Of a stretch of DNA of 38,110 bases, positions 9,790 through 19,684 are shown piece by piece; position 1 is the first letter of the stretch, and every line of letters begins with the position of its first letter. The position numbers were made by a program, and so were the translations under genes. The notes below the pieces were generated by a model. That model saw nothing but the letters and a program-made list of their open reading frames with translations. It was not told the origin of the DNA and did no database searches. The DNA is from Pseudomonadota bacterium (lineage in GTDB: Bacteria > Pseudomonadota > Gammaproteobacteria > Burkholderiales > Burkholderiaceae_C): the NCBI GenBank assembly GCA_018242005.1, contig JAFECU010000311.1, positions 1-38,110 of the forward strand. The letters run 5' to 3'.

Positions 9790-10745
9790 GCCGTGCGGCA
9801 GGCTACGTAGGCCGGTTCGCCCCCTCCCCCACAGGGCCGCTGCACGCCGGCTCGCTCGTCGCCGCCCTGGCCAGCTGGCTGGACGCCCGCGCGGCCGGTG
9901 GACGTTGGCTGGTGCGCATCGAGGACGTGGACCTGCCGCGCTGCCCCCCCGGTGCGGCCGAACGCATTCTGGCCCAGCTGGCCGCCTGCGGCCTGCTGCC
10001 GGACGACGCCCCGCTCTACCAATCGAGCCGCGGCGCGCGCTACCAGCAGGCCCTGGATCAGCTGCGCGAACGACACCTGGCCTACCCCTGCGCCTGCACC
10101 CGGCGCGACATCGAAGAAGCACTGGCCGCCCAGGGCCTGAAGCACGAGCGCCATGTGGAGCGTCCCTACCCCGGCACCTGCCGCCACGGTCTGCAGGGCC
10201 GGCCACCGCGCGCCTGGCGTTTCAATGCCACGCAATATCAGTCAAGCATGCATCCATCCGTTGATGGCAACGCGCCATCCGCTTCATTTTCAATAGTGAA
10301 TAGCGGCATCCAGTGGATCGACCGGCGCCTGGGCCCGCAGCACCAGGACGTGGCCCGCCAGGTGGGCGACTTCGTGCTGCACCGTGCCGACGGCCTGTGG
10401 GCCTACCAGCTGGCCGTGGTGGTGGACGATGCCGACCAGGCCGTGACCCATGTGGTGCGCGGCGAAGACCTGGCGGACAACACGCCGCGCCAGATCCTGC
10501 TGCAGTCGGCCCTGGGGCTGGCCACGCCGCGCTACCTGCACACGCCGCTGGTGCGCGCGGCCGATGGCGAAAAGCTCTCCAAGCAGCATGGAGCGCCGGC
10601 CATCGACGACAGCCGGCCCGTGCAGGCGCTGGCCGACGCCGCCCACGTGCTGGGCCTGCCACCCGCGAGAAATGAAAACAATCTCTCCGAGGCGCTGGCG
10701 CTGTGGGTCACCGCCTGGGCACGAAACTACAATCCGCCGCTGTGA
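9786..10745 (+). CDS. gluQRS: Glutamyl-Q tRNA(Asp) synthetase
   Basis: GluQRS activates glutamate and attaches it to queuosine in the anticodon of tRNA(Asp). The 319-residue protein has the truncated GluRS architecture without anticodon-binding domain: [15 protein letters not shown] (HIGH-type motif), the zinc site with Cys residues in [11 protein letters not shown] and YPGTCRHG, and a KMSKS-type motif EKLSKQHG. Between WRFN and IQWIDRRLG there is an AT-rich insertion of around 15-20 residues (about 10230-10305) that the Escherichia coli protein lacks. Overlaps the genes before (ATGA) and after (GTGA), forming a tight unit with the FAD protein and trmB. Confidence 0.93.
   Translation: MSRAAGYVGRFAPSPTGPLHAGSLVAALASWLDARAAGGRWLVRIEDVDLPRCPPGAAERILAQLAACGLLPDDAPLYQSSRGARYQQALDQLRERHLAYPCACTRRDIEEALAAQGLKHERHVERPYPGTCRHGLQGRPPRAWRFNATQYQSSMHPSVDGNAPSASFSIVNSGIQWIDRRLGPQHQDVARQVGDFVLHRADGLWAYQLAVVVDDADQAVTHVVRGEDLADNTPRQILLQSALGLATPRYLHTPLVRAADGEKLSKQHGAPAIDDSRPVQALADAAHVLGLPPARNENNLSEALALWVTAWARNYNPPL
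10728..10733 (+). promoter_or_regulatory. -10-like hexamer 8 nt before the trmB GTG
   Basis: TACAAT within the 3' end of gluQRS ends 8 bases before the GTG at 10742, and no Shine-Dalgarno sequence intervenes. A transcript starting here would be leaderless or nearly so, giving trmB its own expression besides readthrough. Confidence 0.4.
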
Positions 10746-11464
10746 CCGAAACGCTTTTCCACCAAGACCCCCATCCCGGCGCGCCCGCGGCCGTCGCCCA
10801 CCCGAAGGGCATCAAGAGCTATGTGCGCCGCGCCGGCCGCACCACCAGCGGCCAGGCCAAGGCCCTGGAAGACCTGGGCCCGCGCTATGTGCTGGACTAT
10901 GCGGCCGCCCCGCTCGACACGACTGCCGCCTTTGGCCGCACCGCCCCGCTGGTGCTGGAGATCGGTTTCGGCATGGGTGAGGCCACGGCCCATATCGCCG
11001 GAGTGCGTCCCGGAGACAACTTCCTGTGCTGCGAGGTGCACGAGCCCGGCGTGGGCGCGCTGCTCAAGCGCATCGGCGAGCAGGGCCTGACAAACATCCG
11101 CATCCTGCAGCACGACGCCGTGGAGGTGTTGGAGCACATGCTCGCGCCCGAGTCGCTGACCGGCGTGCACATCTTCTTTCCCGACCCCTGGCACAAGAAG
11201 CGCCACAACAAGCGCCGCCTGATCCAGCCGCCACTCGTGGCCAGGCTGGCCAGCCGCCTCAAGCCCGGCGGCTACATCCACTGCGCGACCGACTGGCAGC
11301 CTTATGCCGAGCAGATGCTGCAAGTGCTGTCGGCCGAGCCGCAGCTGGCCAACACGGCCCCCGGCTACGCCCCCAAACCCGACTACCGGCCCCTGACCAA
11401 GTTCGAGAACCGCGGCCTGCGCCTGGGCCATGGCGTGTGGGACCTGGTGTTCACGCGCCGCTGA
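10742..11464 (+). CDS. trmB: tRNA (guanine-N7)-methyltransferase
   Basis: TrmB forms m7G46 in the tRNA variable loop using S-adenosylmethionine. The 240-residue protein shows the SAM site [12 protein letters not shown], the acidic [10 protein letters not shown] loop, the signature [16 protein letters not shown], and the C-terminal [17 protein letters not shown] segment. The N-terminal [13 protein letters not shown] region is also typical. The chosen start is the GTG that overlaps the gluQRS stop (GTGA). An ATG 39 bases earlier would extend the protein by residues unlike the family. Translation could be by coupling or from a leaderless message. Confidence 0.95.
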   Translation: MTETLFHQDPHPGAPAAVAHPKGIKSYVRRAGRTTSGQAKALEDLGPRYVLDYAAAPLDTTAAFGRTAPLVLEIGFGMGEATAHIAGVRPGDNFLCCEVHEPGVGALLKRIGEQGLTNIRILQHDAVEVLEHMLAPESLTGVHIFFPDPWHKKRHNKRRLIQPPLVARLASRLKPGGYIHCATDWQPYAEQMLQVLSAEPQLANTAPGYAPKPDYRPLTKFENRGLRLGHGVWDLVFTRR

Positions 11465-11490
11465 CCTTCCCATTCACCGAGCCCCAAGCG

Positions 11491-12495
11491 ATGAAGCCCC
11501 TGCTGCAAAACCTGGCCGAAATGACCGCCCACCGCGATCACCTGCGGCTGGAGGTGTCGGTGCTGTCCACGCTGCTCAAGCTGGGCCACGTCGTGCAGGT
11601 GCGTGCGCTGGAGCTGTTCGAGCAGGACGGCGCCGCCATGCTGCGCCCGCGCAGCTGGAGCCAGGACGGGCAGATCGTCTCCAGCGAACACGATGCAGCC
11701 GGCGACACGCAGCGTCAGCCACTGGCGCGCGAGCCCGAACTGGCCCAATGCATCGCCGCCGGCGGCGAGAGTGCCGCACGCTCCACGCCCGGCCGGCACA
11801 CCCTGTGGCTGCCCGTGTGGCAGGCGGGACGCGCCACGACCTGCCTGGAAATCACCCAGCCGCGTGCCTTCAAGAAGCACCAGCACGACGTCATCAAGGG
11901 CGTATTCCTCGTCTACCAGAACTACCAGAACCTGCTGGACTACAGCGAGCGCGACGCACTCACGGGCCTGCTCAACCGCAAGACCTTCGAGGAGCAGTTC
12001 GCGCGCCAGGCCAGTGCAAATCCCGGCGCGGACGACAATGCCGACACGCCGCGACAGTGGCTGGCGGCCATCGACATCGACCACTTCAAGGGGGTCAACG
12101 ACCGCTTCGGCCATCTGTTTGGCGACGAGGTGCTGATCCTGGTGGCCAACCTGCTGCGCACGCAGTTCAAGAGCCAGGACCGCATCTTCCGCTTCGGCGG
12201 CGAGGAATTCGTGGTGCTGCTTCGCTCCATCACCCTGCCCCAGACCCGCCAGGCACTGGAGCGTCTGCGCCTGGCCATACAGTCCCACGTCTTTCCCCAG
12301 ATCGGGCAGGTCACCGTGAGCATAGGCTTCGTCGCCCTGCATGCCGGCTCGCCTGTGGAGATCCTGGGGCGCGCCGACCAGGCGCTCTACCACGCCAAGG
12401 AAAGCGGCCGCAACCGGGTGTGCTTCTACGATGACGTGATGCACAGCGGCGCGCTGCAGGTCAAGGTGGCCCACGACGAGGTCGAGCTGTTCTAG
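11491..12495 (+). CDS. GGDEF domain protein (diguanylate cyclase)
   Basis: A 334-residue cytoplasmic protein with no membrane segments. Residues 1-150 form a GAF-like or otherwise unassigned sensory region (HRDHLRLEVSVLSTLLKLG onwards). The GGDEF domain begins at SERDALTGLLNRKTFEE, includes the metal-site AAIDIDHFKGVND and the active-site motif RFGGEEF, and ends with ADQALYHAKESGRN. All residues needed for c-di-GMP synthesis appear present. The inhibitory I-site position reads KSQD instead of RxxD, so product feedback is probably weak or absent. Begins 26 bases after trmB and may share its transcript; no EAL domain or partner phosphodiesterase is nearby. Confidence 0.93.
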   Translation: MKPLLQNLAEMTAHRDHLRLEVSVLSTLLKLGHVVQVRALELFEQDGAAMLRPRSWSQDGQIVSSEHDAAGDTQRQPLAREPELAQCIAAGGESAARSTPGRHTLWLPVWQAGRATTCLEITQPRAFKKHQHDVIKGVFLVYQNYQNLLDYSERDALTGLLNRKTFEEQFARQASANPGADDNADTPRQWLAAIDIDHFKGVNDRFGHLFGDEVLILVANLLRTQFKSQDRIFRFGGEEFVVLLRSITLPQTRQALERLRLAIQSHVFPQIGQVTVSIGFVALHAGSPVEILGRADQALYHAKESGRNRVCFYDDVMHSGALQVKVAHDEVELF

Positions 12496-12619
12496 GACGC
12501 CATCGGACTTGGAGATCGCCGGCTGCAAGTCAATCGCGTCGGCTCGGTTTTCACCGTCTCACCGTGTCGTGACCGCCTTTTTGCCCAATAGCTCGGCCAT
12601 TGGGCCGACGCTCCGGCAA

Positions 12620-12800
12620 GGCTCAAGCAGCGATATCTGTTGACTCGTCATCCCAGCGTGCGCGATCTACGCGCAGCCCGTCATACCCGCGAAGGCGGGG
12701 ATCCGGGTGCGACCCATGCCGTTGATTCATTGTTGCTGTGGATCCCGCCTTCGCGGGGATGACGGCGGCTTGCCGTTCAACAGGATTTGCTACCTGAGCC
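12620..12800 (+). mobile_element. MITE-like palindromic element, copy 1
   Basis: About 181 bases bounded by imperfect terminal inverted repeats: GGCTCAAGCAGCGATATC at the left and the complement of the right end, GGCTCAGGTAGCAAATCC, with GTTGA following on both. Inside is CGCGATCTACGCGCAGCCCG and two opposed REP-like arms (CCCGCGAAGGCGGGGATCC and GGATCCCGCCTTCGCGGGG). It shares its ends and core with the element at 15796-15917. No transposase is encoded. No target-site duplication is obvious. Confidence 0.65.
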
Positions 12801-12923
12801 TCAGCCAACACCGGCCGAGCTGGGTTTGATTCTGGCTACGACACTCTTTGAGTGCGCCGCCGGCGCTCCAGGTCCGACGGCCTCACGGGCGCGGTGGAGC
12901 GTCGAGCGTTGAGGGTTTTGCGT

Positions 12924-12948
12924 GGAGCCGGCAGGATGCCGGCGCTCC
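12924..12948 (-). repeat. REP-like hairpin just after the alaS stop codon
   Basis: GCCGGC, a five-base loop, then GCCGGC, with flanking GGAG/CTCC, lies 3-28 bases beyond the alaS TAG on the minus strand. A partial relative (GCCGGCGCTCC) is at 12857-12867. There is no T-run, so it looks more like a REP element than an intrinsic terminator, though it could stabilise the alaS 3' end. Confidence 0.55.
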
Positions 12949-12951
12949 GCA

Positions 12952-15573
<2,622 letters not shown>

Positions 15574-15795
15574 GGGTCTACTCAAGGATTGGAAGGCCTG
15601 CCGCCGGCGGACAGGCGAACCTGGCATTTTAGGGGGTTTCCTCAGCGGCCCTGCGGTTGCACCGAACACAGGTGCCCGCCCGGTGGCCGCGAACACAAAC
15701 CGCAACCAGATGGCATCCCCGGTCTGGTCCCCTGCGGCTCGCTGGGCCAGCCGCAACCCATCGGCCGTCAAACGGGTGGTGCCGCTGATCGTGCA
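15574..15795. other. alaS upstream region, possible gene remnant and promoter
   Basis: On the minus strand TAAAAT (15631-15626) is a good -10 hexamer for alaS. The region also stays open in the alaS frame and encodes a plausible-looking stretch ([20 protein letters not shown], then [19 protein letters not shown]) that belongs to no family I recognise and has no good start, since it runs into the MITE-like element at 15796. It may be a remnant truncated by that element, or chance GC-rich coding potential. Confidence 0.35.
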
Positions 15796-15917
15796 ATTCA
15801 AGTAGCGATATCCATTGATTCGTCCTTCCAGAGCACGCGATCTACGCGCAGCCCGTCATCCCCGCCTTCGCGGGGATGACGGCGGTGAACTCATCATCAG
15901 AAATCGCTACTTGAGCC
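15796..15917 (+). mobile_element. MITE-like palindromic element, copy 2
   Basis: About 122 bases, related to copy 1 and in the same orientation. The ends are inverted: TTCAAGTAGCGAT at the left and ATCGCTACTTGA at the right. The core CGCGATCTACGCGCAGCCCG is shared exactly. The centre is a perfect 13-bp stem CCGTCATCCCCGC / GCGGGGATGACGG around CTTC (15853-15882). Relative to copy 1 it lacks about 59 internal bases. It sits between the divergent alaS and pseudouridine synthase genes and may carry a strong RNA hairpin into either leader. Confidence 0.65.
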
Positions 15918-15984
15918 TTTCCCAAACCCTGCCGCCGCAAGTGGTACGGCGCCATAATCTCGCCCCTTTTGCCCCCGAGTCTTC

Positions 15985-16905
15985 ATGCACAACAGCCACG
16001 ACCCGCGTGTCCTGCCCATGCGCGACGGCGTCAACCCCTGCTGCGTGGTGCTGCCATCGCAGGGACAGGGCCTGCTGCTCGATTTTCTGACGCAGCGCCT
16101 GCCCGCGGTATCGCGCGCCGACTGGATGCGCCGACTCGATGCGGGCGAGGTGGTGGACGAATTTGGCAGTGCCGCCTCGGCGCACAGCCCGTTCACGCCC
16201 GGCCGGCGCTACTACTACTACCGCGAGCTGGCAGATGAGCCGGCCATCCCGTTCCACGAGGAGGTGTTGTACCGGGACGAGCAGATTCTCGTGGCCGACA
16301 AGCCGCATTTCCTGCCTGTGGTGCCCGCTGGGCGCTACCTGCAGCAGACACTGCTGGTGCGTCTCAAACGGCGCCTGGGACTGCAGGAGCTCTCGCCCGT
16401 GCACCGAATCGACCGTGACACGGCCGGCCTGGTGCTGTTCTCGGTGCAACGTGCCACGCGCGGGCGCTACCAGGCACTATTTCGCGATCGCCAGGTGCGC
16501 AAGGTCTACGAGGCCGTGGCGCCCTGGCGGACCGGTCTGAGCTTTCCTCGCACCCACGCCAGCCGGCTGCAGGAGAGCGGCCACTTCTTTCGCATGCACG
16601 AGGTGCCGGGCACGCCGAATGCGGTGACCGAGATGGACGTCGTGGAACGGTCCGGCGACTGGGCGCGCTACCGGCTCGCACCGCTGACGGGCAAGCGCCA
16701 CCAGCTGCGCGTGCACATGGCGGCGCTGGGACTGCCGCTGTGTGGTGATGGCTTCTACCCCGAGGTCAACGATCCGCCCGAGGGCGACTATTCCAACCCG
16801 CTGCAGCTGCTGGCGCGCGGCCTGTCGTTCACCGACCCGGTGACAGGACAGGAGCGGTGCTTTGAAAGCCGCTTGCAGTTGCGCCCGTTGGCGGATTTCG
16901 GCTGA
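15985..16905 (+). CDS. RluA-family pseudouridine synthase
   Basis: A 306-residue enzyme that isomerises uridine to pseudouridine in rRNA or tRNA. An S4-like N-terminal region (LLDFLTQRLPAVSRADWMRRLDAGEVV) precedes the catalytic domain. The catalytic motif is LSPVHRIDRDTAGLVLFS with Asp143. Later signatures are YEAVAP, LTGKRHQLRVHMAALGLPLCGDGFYPEV and the terminal RLQLRPLADF. It fits the bacterial group annotated simply as pseudouridine synthase; the target uridine cannot be read from sequence. CATAAT at 15951-15956 may be its -10. The neighbouring Pat gene converges on it with a four-base gap between stops. Confidence 0.92.
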   Translation: MHNSHDPRVLPMRDGVNPCCVVLPSQGQGLLLDFLTQRLPAVSRADWMRRLDAGEVVDEFGSAASAHSPFTPGRRYYYYRELADEPAIPFHEEVLYRDEQILVADKPHFLPVVPAGRYLQQTLLVRLKRRLGLQELSPVHRIDRDTAGLVLFSVQRATRGRYQALFRDRQVRKVYEAVAPWRTGLSFPRTHASRLQESGHFFRMHEVPGTPNAVTEMDVVERSGDWARYRLAPLTGKRHQLRVHMAALGLPLCGDGFYPEVNDPPEGDYSNPLQLLARGLSFTDPVTGQERCFESRLQLRPLADFG

Positions 16906-16909
16906 CGCC

Positions 16910-19615
16910 TTACAGCTGGTGCACCACCAGCTTGAACTCCGGGTCTTCATCGAAGGCCCGCACCTCGAACCCAAGCCGGCGCATGAGCTTGAGCATGGTG
17001 GGGTTGTTGGCCAGCACCAGGCCCTGGATCTCGGCCAGGCCACGGTCGCGCGCCACCTCCATGATGCTGTGCATCAGGCGCGAGCCCAGGCCCTTGCCGG
17101 CGAAGTCGTCGGCCACCAGCAGGGCGAATTCGCAGCTGCTGTGGTCGGGGTTGGTGACGTAGCGCGACACGCCGACGATGCGCTCCTTGTGGCTGACCTG
17201 GCCTTCCTCGTCCACCACGCGTTCGCGCTGTACGGCCACGAGGGCCATCTCGCGGTCGTAGTCGATGAGCGTGAAGCGCGCCAGCATCGATGGCGGCAGC
17301 TCGGCGATCTGCGAGACGAAGCGGAAATAGCGGCTCTCCGGCGACAGTTCCTTGACCAGGCGCTGCACCATCTGCGCGTCGTCGGGGCGGATCGGGCGCA
17401 CCAGGCATTCACCACCGCCGCGCAGCGGCCAGATCTGCTCGTAGCGCGCCGGGTAGGGGTGTATGGACAGGTGGTTGTAATGCCCCGGGCCGACGCTCTC
17501 GGTGCGGCCGCTGGCGTGGGCCGTTTCGTGCAGGGCGATGCGCGCATCCACGGCCACGGCGCCCTGCTCGTCCACGATCAGGGGATTGATGTCCATCTCG
17601 CGCAGCTGGGGCAGAGCGCACACCATCTCGGACACGCGCAGCAGCACCTGCTCCAGCGCCTGCATGTCCACGGCACTGGCACCACGCCATTCACCCAGGG
17701 TCTCGGCCACGCGCGAGCGCTCCATGAGCCGGCGCGCCAGGAACTGGTTCAGCGGCGGCAGCTCCATGGCGCGGTCGTCGATGAGCTCGATCATGGTGCC
17801 GCCGGCGCCGAAGGTGATGACGGGGCCGAAGGGCGCGTCGCTGACCAGTCCGATGCAGATCTCGCGCCCACGTCGCGCGCGCGCCATCTTCTGCACCGTC
17901 ACGCCGTTGATGCGTGCCTCGGGCAGCAGGCGCGACACACGCTGCACCATGTCGGTGTAGGCCTCGCGCGCATCCGCGCCATTGGCCACGTTGAGCGCCA
18001 CGCCGCCCACGTCGGACTTGTGGGCAATGTCGGGCGAGTCGATCTTCAGCGCCACCGGAAAGCCGAGCTGCGTGGCGATCATCATGGCCTCGTTGCCATT
18101 GCGCGCCAGCATGGTCTTGGTGACCGGGATATGGAACGCCGACAGCAGCGTCTTGGACTCCATCTCGGTCAGCACGTTGCGGCGCTCGGCCAGCACGCTC
18201 TCGATGACCAGGCGCGCGCCCTCGATGTCGGGCTTGGCCAGCGTGGTCAAGGGCGGCGGCGTCTGCTGCAGAAGCTGCTGGTTCTGATAGAACGAGGCGA
18301 TGTTGCCAAAAGCGCCCACGGCGGCCTCGGGCGTGCGGAAGGAAGGGATCTGCGCGTCGCGCAGGATCTGGCGCGCCGGCACCACGGTGGCATCGCCCAT
18401 CCAGCACGACAGCAGCGGCTTGGGCGCCAGGCGCCTGGCCTCGGCCAGCACCCTGGCAACGCCCTCGGCGTCGATACCGGCCTTGGGCGAGAAGATGGCC
18501 AGCACGCCGTCGATCTGCCGGTCGCGAAAGGCCGCCTCCAACGCCACGCGGAAATGCTCGGGCCCGGCCTCCTCCGACAGGTCCACCAGGTCGGTCAGGG
18601 TGGCCATGGGCGGCAGCTGCGGCGCCAGCGCGTCGCGCGCCTCGCCCGAGAGCCGGCCCAGGTCGAGCCCGATCTCGTTTTCCCAGTCGGCCGCCAGCAC
18701 GCCGGGGCCGCCGCCGTTGGTGACGATGGCCAACCGCCTGCCCACGGGGCGGTAGCGCGATGCCAGGCATTTGGCGGCCGAGAACAGCTCGACGAACGAG
18801 CGCACGCGCACGGCGCCGGCACGGCGCAGCACGGCGTCGAACACCTCGTCGCTGCCCACGATGGCGCCGCTGTGCGTCTGCGCCGCCTGGTTGCCTGCGG
18901 GCTTGCGCCCGGACTTGAGCACCACCACCGGCTTGGCAAACGCGGCCGAGCGCAGCGCGCTCATGAAGCGGCGCGCATCCTGTATGCCCTCCATGTAGAT
19001 CACGATGCTTTGCGTGCGCGCATCGTTGGCCAGGAAGTCGAGCGCCTCGCTCAGGCCCAGGTCGGTGTGCGGCCCCAGGGAGATCACGCTGGAGAAGCCC
19101 ACGGAGTTGTTGGCCGCCCAATCCAGAATGGAAGCCGTGAGCGCACCCGACTGGCACACCAGAGCCAGGGAGCCTTCGCCCGCCAGCGGGCCCGCGGCGC
19201 TGGCGTTGAGCTTCAGCGACGGCCGCTGTATGCCCAACGAATTGGGCCCCAGCAGATGCATGCCCTCGCGCCGCGCGATCTTGCGCAGTTGCTCGGCCGT
19301 TTGCGCATCCACGCCGCTGGACAACACCAGGGCCGAGCGGCAGTTCATGCGGCCAGCGACCTCGAGCGCCGCGGGTAGGTCCTTGAGCGGCTGGGCAATG
19401 ATGGCCAGGTCCGCGCGCGTCTGCGCCAGGTCCGCCAGCGTGCCGCTGGTGTTGATGTCCAGGAACTGCAGCTGGCCGCTGAAGCGCTGCGCCGTCAGCG
19501 CCTCGCGCAAGGCGCGGGCCTGGGGCGTATGGCTTTCGGGCAAGTCGGCATCGCCGGCCAGCACGATGACCGAGCTTGGGTTGAACAGGGGCGTGAGGTA
19601 GTGCTTGTCCATCAT
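16910..19615 (-). CDS. Pat/YfiQ-type protein lysine acetyltransferase (NDP-forming acyl-CoA synthetase-like plus GNAT)
   Basis: A 901-residue protein with an ADP-forming acyl-CoA synthetase-like body and a C-terminal GNAT domain, the architecture of PatZ/YfiQ. The CoA-binding fold begins PLFNPSSVIVLAGD, succinyl-CoA-ligase-like folds follow (GPNSLGIQRP, LALVCQSGALTASILDWAA, IVTNGGGPGVLAADW), then an ATP-grasp-like segment (FPVALKIDSPDIAHKSDVGG). From about residue 735, PIRPDDAQMVQRLVKELSPESR through VADDFAGKGLGSRLM is the acetyltransferase with its RxxGxG-like CoA loop. Such enzymes acetylate acetyl-CoA synthetase and other proteins; the synthetase part is usually regulatory. The start has two adjacent Met codons and only a weak ribosome site. 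Confidence 0.93.
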   Translation of the reverse strand: MMDKHYLTPLFNPSSVIVLAGDADLPESHTPQARALREALTAQRFSGQLQFLDINTSGTLADLAQTRADLAIIAQPLKDLPAALEVAGRMNCRSALVLSSGVDAQTAEQLRKIARREGMHLLGPNSLGIQRPSLKLNASAAGPLAGEGSLALVCQSGALTASILDWAANNSVGFSSVISLGPHTDLGLSEALDFLANDARTQSIVIYMEGIQDARRFMSALRSAAFAKPVVVLKSGRKPAGNQAAQTHSGAIVGSDEVFDAVLRRAGAVRVRSFVELFSAAKCLASRYRPVGRRLAIVTNGGGPGVLAADWENEIGLDLGRLSGEARDALAPQLPPMATLTDLVDLSEEAGPEHFRVALEAAFRDRQIDGVLAIFSPKAGIDAEGVARVLAEARRLAPKPLLSCWMGDATVVPARQILRDAQIPSFRTPEAAVGAFGNIASFYQNQQLLQQTPPPLTTLAKPDIEGARLVIESVLAERRNVLTEMESKTLLSAFHIPVTKTMLARNGNEAMMIATQLGFPVALKIDSPDIAHKSDVGGVALNVANGADAREAYTDMVQRVSRLLPEARINGVTVQKMARARRGREICIGLVSDAPFGPVITFGAGGTMIELIDDRAMELPPLNQFLARRLMERSRVAETLGEWRGASAVDMQALEQVLLRVSEMVCALPQLREMDINPLIVDEQGAVAVDARIALHETAHASGRTESVGPGHYNHLSIHPYPARYEQIWPLRGGGECLVRPIRPDDAQMVQRLVKELSPESRYFRFVSQIAELPPSMLARFTLIDYDREMALVAVQRERVVDEEGQVSHKERIVGVSRYVTNPDHSSCEFALLVADDFAGKGLGSRLMHSIMEVARDRGLAEIQGLVLANNPTMLKLMRRLGFEVRAFDEDPEFKLVVHQL

Positions 19616-19620
19616 GGTGG

Positions 19621-19684
19621 GGCGATTTTCGGGTATTCCCCTAGACCTTACGAGTCCTGATCTTGATCTGTCTTAAATAAGTAA
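19621..19684 (-). promoter_or_regulatory. AT-rich control region of the Pat gene with two palindromic motifs
   Basis: Between the Pat start and the waaA stop lies an AT-rich stretch with GGGTATTCCC (19631-19640), an inverted repeat, and CTGATCTTGATCTG (19657-19670), which resembles an FNR/Anr box TTGATnnnnATCAA at 7 of 10 defined positions. Both are candidates for redox or response-regulator control. No clear -35/-10 pair can be fixed. Confidence 0.35.

Larger units (their letters stand above)
12496..12951. other. Gene-free stretch between GGDEF gene and alaS (repeats only)
   Basis: This 456-base gap between the convergent GGDEF and alaS genes holds no credible coding sequence. It contains a 7-bp stem at 12583-12605 without a T-run, a MITE-like element at 12620-12800, and REP-like palindromes near 12853-12867 and 12924-12948. 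It appears to be a landing site for short mobile repeats. Confidence 0.7.

Noticed and set aside
12583-12605. GCCCAAT/ATTGGGC stem after the GGDEF gene as an intrinsic terminator
   Set aside because: No T-run follows on either strand.
16862-19378. An 838-codon frame antisense to the Pat gene
   Set aside because: Same GC-driven shadow effect; it has no domain and overlaps a gene with clear motifs.
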